A stretch of DNA of 19,110 nt from JBDREA01 sp043820265. GTDB lineage: Archaea; Altiarchaeota; Altiarchaeia; IMC4; JBDREA01. The stretch's first letter is position 1; each line of letters opens with the position of its first letter. Made by a program: the position numbers and the translations under genes. Where the stretch lies: the NCBI GenBank assembly GCA_043820265.1, contig JBDREA010000084.1:1-19110 (forward strand), given 5' to 3'. Shown in pieces: positions 14,453 through 19,110 of this stretch. The notes beneath the pieces were generated by a model. The model saw nothing but the letters and a program-made list of their open reading frames with translations, was not told where the DNA came from and ran no database searches.

Positions 14453-14599
14453 ATGTGGAGTCGTCAGAAAAAAGCCGGAAAAAAAGGGAAAATGATGCCC
14501 TTACCTGATGACAACCTAGCGTATGAATCAGACCATGATTCAGAAGAATCGATTTCCATTGAAGAAGAAAGAAACTATTTTTTCGATCTGTATCAATAA
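14453..14599 (+). CDS. small charged protein of unknown function (48 residues)
   Basis: A 48-residue protein with a strongly basic N-terminus (MWSRQKKAGKKGK), a middle MPLPDD segment, and an acidic, Ser-rich C-terminal half (DHDSEESISIEEER) ending in aromatic FFDLYQ. The start is decided by AAGGAGGTG (14438-14446), one of the strongest ribosome binding sites in the window, 6 nt before the ATG. An upstream in-frame ATG at 14399 lies too close to the TATA box to be used. No family is recognised. It lies downstream of a divergent regulator and upstream of another tiny acidic protein and the thermosome. Possible roles such as a chaperonin-associated protein or a substrate peptide are speculation. 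Confidence 0.6.
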   Translation: MWSRQKKAGKKGKMMPLPDDNLAYESDHDSEESISIEEERNYFFDLYQ

Positions 14600-14673
14600 A
14601 CCAGATCTCTATTAGAACACAAGTCGCAGACAAATTTAATAATAAATATCAAGAAAGCTAATAGGAGGAAAAA

Positions 14674-14853
14674 ATGAGCGAACTAGAAGCATGGAAAGAA
14701 AAACTAGAAAAAATTATTAAACACATCGAAGAAGACGAGATATCAAGCGAAGAAGACCTCGTAGAAGAAATCGAAGACCTCGCAAAAGAGATAAGAGACT
14801 CTATTGAAGTGGGAGAATCCAAAGACGAAGAAAGCGAAGAAGAAATCGAATAA
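14674..14853 (+). CDS. small acidic coiled-coil-like protein (59 residues)
   Basis: A 59-residue, highly acidic protein starting MSELEAWKEKLEKIIKHIEE. It is dominated by Glu, Asp, Ile and Leu in a heptad-like pattern, suggesting one or two amphipathic helices (about 2-20 and 25-44), with a Glu-rich tail (DEESEEEIE). AGGAGG at 14663-14668 lies 5 nt before the ATG, so translation is well supported. No membrane segment or cysteine is present. It is not a family I can name. It lies 74 nt after the 48-residue gene and 113 nt before the thermosome, on the same strand. An AT-rich element at about 14633-14647 could be its own TATA box. Confidence 0.65.
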   Translation: MSELEAWKEKLEKIIKHIEEDEISSEEDLVEEIEDLAKEIRDSIEVGESKDEESEEEIE

Positions 14854-14966
14854 CACACATTTCCCATAAAAAACAATAAATGGTGCTCGAGGTCCAGGAA
14901 AAAACACCTATGACCAATGAACACCCTCTCACTCAATAATAATTAATAAAAAAACAGAGGAAAAAA

Positions 14967-16592
14967 ATGGCACAAATGCAAGGACAACAAATATTCATAT
15001 TACCAGAAGGTGCGCTTCGAACACAAGGTCGAGACGCCCAAAGAAGCAATATAGCAGCAGCAAAAGCTATGGGAAACATGGTCCGGACTACTCTTGGACC
15101 TATGGGGATGGACAAAATGTTAGTCGACGACATGGGCGACATAGTCATCACAAACGACGGCGCAACCATCGTCTCCGAAATGAACGTCGAACACCCAGCC
15201 GCAAAGATGGTCGTGGAAGTAGCCAAGACCCAAGACGCCGAAGTAGGCGACGGAACAACGACAGCAGTCGTACTAACAGGAGAACTCCTAAGCCAAGCCG
15301 AGGAACTATTAGACAAAAAAATACACAGCTCAGTCATTGCACGAGGCTACAGGATGGCCGCAAATAAAGTCCAGGAAACACTGCAAAAAATAGGCAAGCC
15401 AGTCACAAAAAATGACGTTGCAATCCTGAAAAAAATCGCCGAAACCGCGATGACTGGAAAAAGCGTCGGAGAAAACAGAAGCTACCTGGCAAACCTAACC
15501 GTTCAAGCTGTGACTCAAGTGTCTGAAGAAAGAAACGGGAAAACAACCGTAAACATCGATGATATCCAGATTGAAAAGACAAAAGGCGCAGGCATAACCG
15601 AAACCGAACTAATCAAAGGCATCATACTAGACAAGGAAGTAGCTCACCCTGGGATGCCAAAACGCATGGAGAACGCAAAGATTGCTCTTGTAGATGGCGC
15701 CTTCGAAATAAAGAAGACCGAGACAGACGCAGAAATTTCGATAACTAGCCCAGAGCAGTTACAAAGCTTCGTCGAGCAAGAAGAAAAAACCCTAAAAGAG
15801 CTGGTGGATAGCGTGATTAAATCCGGAGCAAACGTATTGATCTGCCAGAAAGGCATCGAAGATTTACCACAGCATTACCTGGCAAAATCGGGCATCCTCG
15901 CCATAAAAAGCGCCAAAGAATCGGACATGAAGAAACTATCGAAGGCCACGGGTGCACGAATAGTGACCAACATAAAAGAACTCAGAAAAACAGACTTAGG
16001 TCAGGCAAAACTGGTGGAAGAAAAGAAGATAGGTGGCGAAGAGATGGTGTTCGTAAGGGAATGTAAAAATCCTAAAGCAGTAAGCATTCTCATTCGAGGA
16101 GGCACCGAACACGTAATAGCAGAAGCCGAACGAAGCATCAAAGACGCTCTCGGCGTCGTTAAAGCTTCAATCGAATCAGGGAAATACGTCACTGGCGGAG
16201 GCTCCGTTGAAATCGAGCTTTCAAAGGAACTCAGAGACTATGCAGACGGTGTCGGAGGCAGAGAGCAACTCGCAGTCCGCGCCTTTGCAAACGCAATCGA
16301 GATAATCCCCAGAACACTCGCTGAATCTGCAGGGATGGATGCAATAGACACATTAGTGAATCTTCGGGCACGCCACGATAAAAAAGACGGGAAAAACGAT
16401 GGTGTGTCGGTTTTGGATGGCTCAATCAAGAACATGTTAACGAAAAATGTTCTTGAACCGGTAAAGCTAAAGGAACAGGCAATCAGAAGCGCAAGCGAAT
16501 CGGCCGAGATGATACTGCGCATCGACGACGTCATCTCATCCAGCACAAAGAGACCTCCCATGCCTCCAGGCGGTGGAGGGGGATACGACTAA
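14967..16592 (+). CDS. ths: thermosome subunit (group II chaperonin)
   Basis: A full-length 541-residue archaeal chaperonin subunit that folds proteins inside a double-ring complex using ATP. The motifs are intact: TLGPMGMDKML (42-52), NDGATI (63-68), the nucleotide-binding GDGTTT (94-99), Asp393 in ERSIKDAL, and GGGSVEIEL (410-418). The equatorial end carries RTLAESAGMDAIDTL, and the protein ends with a Gly/Pro-rich tail (PPMPPGGGGGYD) as in other thermosomes. The apical domain is about 215-370. A GAGG element lies just before the ATG. It is the clearest archaeal marker in the window. The gene uses many A-ending codons. It follows two small acidic or charged proteins and is near a divergent regulator. 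Only one subunit gene is seen here; paralogues may lie elsewhere. Confidence 0.99.
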   Translation: MAQMQGQQIFILPEGALRTQGRDAQRSNIAAAKAMGNMVRTTLGPMGMDKMLVDDMGDIVITNDGATIVSEMNVEHPAAKMVVEVAKTQDAEVGDGTTTAVVLTGELLSQAEELLDKKIHSSVIARGYRMAANKVQETLQKIGKPVTKNDVAILKKIAETAMTGKSVGENRSYLANLTVQAVTQVSEERNGKTTVNIDDIQIEKTKGAGITETELIKGIILDKEVAHPGMPKRMENAKIALVDGAFEIKKTETDAEISITSPEQLQSFVEQEEKTLKELVDSVIKSGANVLICQKGIEDLPQHYLAKSGILAIKSAKESDMKKLSKATGARIVTNIKELRKTDLGQAKLVEEKKIGGEEMVFVRECKNPKAVSILIRGGTEHVIAEAERSIKDALGVVKASIESGKYVTGGGSVEIELSKELRDYADGVGGREQLAVRAFANAIEIIPRTLAESAGMDAIDTLVNLRARHDKKDGKNDGVSVLDGSIKNMLTKNVLEPVKLKEQAIRSASESAEMILRIDDVISSSTKRPPMPPGGGGGYD

Positions 16593-16664
16593 AACCAACG
16601 TGAAAAGTGCTACCTACGCACCAACCTACAATATATCCTCTAAAAAATGCGGTGAACTATCAAC

Positions 16665-16820
16665 ATGCACGGAAATCCAAACAGAGCGAGGCACTGCCAA
16701 AGATGCGGCAGCGTAAGGGTGGGCTATGAAACCGGATGCAGGGTGTGTGGGAACGCGTTTCCTTCCGAAACCAAAACCGAATCAAAAAAGCAAAATCCCA
16801 AACTCAGGCCCTCAGCGTAG
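16665..16820 (+). CDS. small zinc-ribbon protein (51 residues)
   Basis: A 51-residue protein starting MHGNPNRARHCQRCGSVRVGYETGC. It contains CxxC (Cys11, Cys14) and a second CxxC (Cys25, Cys28), the spacing of a small zinc ribbon, followed by a Lys/Ser/Pro-rich tail ending LRPSA. GGTGA lies 9 nt before the ATG, and ATATAT at 16631-16636 is a plausible TATA box about 30 nt upstream. The role cannot be told; such proteins bind RNA, DNA or partner proteins. It lies 72 nt after the thermosome on the same strand. Another reading frame overlaps it (16726-16920), but that one has no recognisable motif, so I take the zinc ribbon as the real gene. Confidence 0.65.
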   Translation: MHGNPNRARHCQRCGSVRVGYETGCRVCGNAFPSETKTESKKQNPKLRPSA

Positions 16821-16922
16821 CGTTTTCTTTGTAAAATTAGCCGGAATCAAGAAAATGAGGTTCGAACTAATTCCATGCATCTATTCAATCAGAAAATATA
16901 TCCCTCCTGATGATGATTAAGG

Positions 16923-16970
16923 TTTTTAAATCTTTCCTTCCTCTAAAATAACATTACTTTATTGGGGGGG
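16923..16970 (+). promoter_or_regulatory. promoter and ribosome binding site of the 170-residue protein gene
   Basis: TTTTTAAAT at 16923-16931 is a TATA-like box that would start transcription near 16954. A run of seven G at 16964-16970 lies 4 nt before the ATG at 16975 and can pair with the C-rich end of 16S rRNA. Confidence 0.5.
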
Positions 16971-16974
16971 AAAT

Positions 16975-17487
16975 ATGGAAAGACAATTATCTACATTAAG
17001 TCCAGAACTTCAGATACAAGCTGATGCTACTAGCCTTCTGAGAAGTTTGATGCTTAATGTTGGAATTATAACGAAAAAGGCCGAAAGAGAACATCCTAAT
17101 ACTAAAGTCCACCTTTCACATGGTGGTGATATAAGAGAAGATCCAGAAGGATGGATGCATAAGGGAGACGTCTCCGTGAAGGTGACACCTAACCCCTGCT
17201 GTAGTCAAGATTCCCTTGGAAAAACTCATCCATGGGATGTGATAGTAAATATGAGATCTGATTCCAATACAGGTAGATTTCCTCCTGAAGGTTGGGGGAT
17301 TGTATTAACTGAAGTCCAAGGAGATAAGACGCATAGGGAGCTTGGAAGACAACCATTTGATAACAAAGGTTCTGTGACATTCCCAGGATTAGTCCAACCA
17401 CACAAGGAAATCCAATTTTTATTAGCTACAAGATTAGACCCACAAGAACCGAGGCCAGGGGAAGCTACTCTTGAGAAACTCATGTAA
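16975..17487 (+). CDS. uncharacterised 170-residue soluble protein
   Basis: I do not recognise this protein. It has no signal peptide or membrane segment, so it is probably cytoplasmic. The N-terminal third is helical and charged (LSPELQIQADATSLLRSLML, KKAEREHPNTKVHL). The middle carries Pro/Cys residues (VTPNPCCSQDSLGKTHPWDVIVN). The C-terminal half (GWGIVLTEVQGDKTHRELG, DNKGSVTFPGL, KEIQFLLATR) has the spacing of a small beta-sandwich of the carboxypeptidase-regulatory or effector-domain type: W-x-V/I-x-L, then D-x-x-G-x-V-x-F-x-G-L. That likeness is my own pattern reading. It has its own TATA box and a strong G-run ribosome binding site. Codon use seems more AT-rich than the thermosome. 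Function unknown. Confidence 0.75.
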   Translation: MERQLSTLSPELQIQADATSLLRSLMLNVGIITKKAEREHPNTKVHLSHGGDIREDPEGWMHKGDVSVKVTPNPCCSQDSLGKTHPWDVIVNMRSDSNTGRFPPEGWGIVLTEVQGDKTHRELGRQPFDNKGSVTFPGLVQPHKEIQFLLATRLDPQEPRPGEATLEKLM

Positions 17488-17724
17488 TGTACCCCTATTT
17501 CCTACTCCCTCTAAATCGCTAAATCAGAAAATACACTGGGAATTCAAGATAAACATGCGGACTTTTTGAACACATTGTACAAAACGCGTCTCCCGCAAGC
17601 CCTTCATTTATAAGCCTTTAGCATAGCGAATTTAACTGATTTTTTTAAGGGGGCAGAATGTGATTTGGACTAATTCTCTGACTCAATTATTGGTTTTTAA
17701 GGGAATTATAGTATAGTTATAGTT
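17488..17724. other. 237-nt intergenic region with promoter for the beta-helix gene
   Basis: No gene is seen here. TTTTTAAG at 17694-17701 is centred about 28 nt before the ATG at 17725, so a leaderless transcript is likely; no ribosome binding site is visible. Just before the ATG, TATAGT-like units repeat (17707-17723). A second T-rich, TATA-like tract lies at about 17640-17650. Confidence 0.4.
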
Positions 17725-19110
17725 ATGGGGTCGGTTGGAAAAATAGGTTTAATAATCGCTTTCTTCCTGGTATTGTCGGGTGCAGCCCAAGCCGTCGACT
17801 GCTTTTGCGCCACCTGCGACGAGTGCGAGGTTCAGCTCAACAACCAGAGTTGCACCATCGTCTACCTGACCGATGATGTGATAGACCATACCTGGACGTG
17901 CATCGACGACCCGGAGAATTTCAGCAATAAAGTGTTCGACTGCCAGGGACACACTCTTGACGGCATAAAGGCCACAAGTTACGCAGTAGATGCCACATAT
18001 AAAATCAATATAACCATACGAAATTGTGTATTGACGGAATGGCACCGGGGAATCTATCTCCGGTACTCCAACCATAGTACTTTCGAAAACAATGTTCTAA
18101 TAGAGGACACCGACGATGGCATCTACATCGGTTACAGCTCATACAACAACATCGTTATAAACAACACTGTTACGGCTGGAGGAGTCGGTATCCTAGTAGA
18201 TTGTCCATTCCCCTACCTTTGCAGGGGCAATACTATCCTAAATAATACCGTGCGCTCAAATGGGGGGTGGGGGATATACATCTATTACGCAAACGCGACA
18301 CTCATCGCCAACAATAGTGTGGAAAACAACACTCGTGGTATCGGCATCGGAGATTTTTCAAACAACAATACTGTAATCGGCAATACAGTCAACGACAATC
18401 AACAACACGGCATCGACATCGACAGCGACGCCACCAACAACACCTTGGAATCGAACACCATCTGTTTCAACAACCAAACCGATTCGGGTATTGCCTGGTA
18501 TGACGTCTTTGATACGGACCCTCATTTAGACGATAACAACTTAGGAAACAACAACACATGCGACACCACCTACAACTACAATGACACCGGAGCAGTCGGC
18601 TGTACATTAAGTTGCACGGCCGAGGTGAGCACCACCTGTTACTGCTCCACCTGCGATGAATGTGAGGTTCAGCTCAACAACCAGAGCTGCACCATCGTCT
18701 ACCTGACCGCCGACATCACCGGCCAGGCCGTTACGTGCATCAACAACCCCGCCAACATCAATGACACCATCTTCGACTGCCAGGGCCACTCCATTGAGGG
18801 CACGGGAGCTAATGCAGGCATCACGACGACCAGCAAAGGCAACCTCACCGTCCGCAACTGCGTCATCCAAAACTTTGCCACAGGCATCTACAATTATTAC
18901 GGCGACTACTGTTCGTATATCAACAATACATTTTATAACATGTCATCCACCTGCATGTACATCAGCGGGAACTCGGGAGACCGAACGGTAGAATACAATC
19001 TTATAACAGGCAATACTATTAACGGCAGCTTTAGGGGCATACGGCTCATAGACGACTGCCGCGACAACATAATCGAGGACAACGTCATAACATATAACAC
19101 TCAACAGGGC
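17725..19110 (+). CDS. secreted parallel beta-helix protein with repeated Cys-rich module (3' end beyond window)
   Basis: An uninterrupted frame of 462 codons runs from the ATG at 17725 to the window edge. Residues 1-23 form a signal peptide (core LIIAFFLVLSGAAQA), with likely cleavage before Val24. A Cys-rich segment CxCxxCxxC (Cys26, 28, 31, 34) leads into EVQLNNQSCTIVYLT, then FDCQGHTLDG. Repeated beta-strand turns follow, with motifs such as NNTV, GIYIG, NNSVENN, GNTVNDN: a right-handed parallel beta-helix (NosD/PbH1-like). The whole plan restarts at Cys305 (Cys305, 307, 310, 313), 279 residues on. Many Asn-x-Ser/Thr sites suggest glycosylation. It is an exported surface or S-layer-associated protein of unknown ligand; many relatives bind polysaccharides. 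Frequent cysteines suggest disulfides. The C-terminus and any anchor are not visible. Confidence 0.88.
   Translation, partial: MGSVGKIGLIIAFFLVLSGAAQAVDCFCATCDECEVQLNNQSCTIVYLTDDVIDHTWTCIDDPENFSNKVFDCQGHTLDGIKATSYAVDATYKINITIRNCVLTEWHRGIYLRYSNHSTFENNVLIEDTDDGIYIGYSSYNNIVINNTVTAGGVGILVDCPFPYLCRGNTILNNTVRSNGGWGIYIYYANATLIANNSVENNTRGIGIGDFSNNNTVIGNTVNDNQQHGIDIDSDATNNTLESNTICFNNQTDSGIAWYDVFDTDPHLDDNNLGNNNTCDTTYNYNDTGAVGCTLSCTAEVSTTCYCSTCDECEVQLNNQSCTIVYLTADITGQAVTCINNPANINDTIFDCQGHSIEGTGANAGITTTSKGNLTVRNCVIQNFATGIYNYYGDYCSYINNTFYNMSSTCMYISGNSGDRTVEYNLITGNTINGSFRGIRLIDDCRDNIIEDNVITYNTQQG
17827..17872 (+). repeat. first copy of a 46-bp near-identical direct repeat inside the beta-helix gene
   Basis: This segment encodes EVQLNNQSCTIVYLT. 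It matches 18664-18709 at 45 of 46 bases by hand alignment, the exception being a silent T/C change in the Ser codon (AGT/AGC). The copies are 837 bp apart, exactly 279 codons, and mark the start of each module. Confidence 0.9.
18664..18709 (+). repeat. second copy of the 46-bp direct repeat inside the beta-helix gene
   Basis: Differs from the copy at 17827-17872 at a single silent position, while flanking module sequence has clearly diverged. This points to a recent partial duplication or gene conversion, or to strong constraint on this stretch. Confidence 0.9.

Noticed and set aside
14878..14937. 19-codon frame between the acidic protein and the thermosome
   Set aside because: It has no ribosome binding site and is too short to support from sequence alone.
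16858..16876. tRNA-like T-loop (GGTTCGAA) text
   Set aside because: The flanking bases do not form the 5-bp T-stem, and no acceptor, D or anticodon arms are found nearby.
16726..16920. 64-codon frame overlapping the zinc-ribbon gene
   Set aside because: No motif or family likeness, Lys/Pro low-complexity start, and it overlaps a frame with two clear CxxC pairs. Kept only as a finding.
17749..18887. Minus-strand open frames within the beta-helix gene
   Set aside because: They are the antisense of Asp/Asn/Thr-rich codons, which rarely give stops on the opposite strand. The plus frame has a signal peptide and repeat structure.
1..19110. CRISPR array, insertion sequence, tRNA or rRNA genes
   Set aside because: I found no regularly spaced repeats, transposase motifs, terminal inverted repeats with flanking duplications, or structural RNA signatures. 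The only direct repeats noted are within the beta-helix gene.

Overview
The window comes from an archaeon. It encodes a group II chaperonin (thermosome). Its promoters look archaeal: AT-rich TATA-type boxes lie about 25-30 nt upstream of several start codons, and some genes look leaderless. Other genes carry Shine-Dalgarno sites of the GGAGGTGAT type. Archaeal-style small PRC-barrel, zinc-ribbon and surface beta-helix proteins are also present. I cannot name the lineage from sequence alone. The modest GC content, many small proteins and secreted Cys/Asn-rich beta-helix protein suggest an uncultivated group, but that is inference.

Layout. Positions 1-3423: the tail of a possible partial gene, a YbaN-like membrane protein, a GC-rich catalase-peroxidase gene (katG) that looks horizontally acquired, and a divergent stand-alone PAS protein. 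Positions 3451-4548: a CorA-type divalent cation channel. Positions 4601-10419: a compact minus-strand run of eight genes in the order MscS channel, CNNM/CorC transporter, AI-2E-family permease, DUF1232 protein, second MscS channel, lipoprotein, PRC-barrel protein, DUF5661 protein. Many joints overlap by 1-4 nt. The run looks like an envelope, osmotic and ion-stress operon.

Positions 10466-13681: a second minus-strand group with two ATP-grasp enzymes and a FemAB/GNAT-like transferase. This is the most likely uncharacterised system here, plausibly an amide or peptide-bond-forming pathway of unknown product. Positions 13829-14305 hold an ArsR-like winged-helix regulator. It is separated from a plus-strand group by an AT-rich divergent control region with two similar near-palindromes.

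Positions 14453-17487, plus strand: two very small proteins with strong ribosome binding sites, the thermosome, a 51-residue zinc ribbon and an unrecognised 170-residue protein. From 17725 to the window edge an open coding region encodes a secreted parallel beta-helix protein. It contains a duplicated Cys-rich module whose cores are nearly identical at the DNA level.

The common theme is stress and envelope homeostasis: peroxide removal, ion and osmotic channels, protein folding, and surface proteins. No tRNA, rRNA, CRISPR array or insertion sequence was found, and no stretch longer than about 300 nt lacks a gene.
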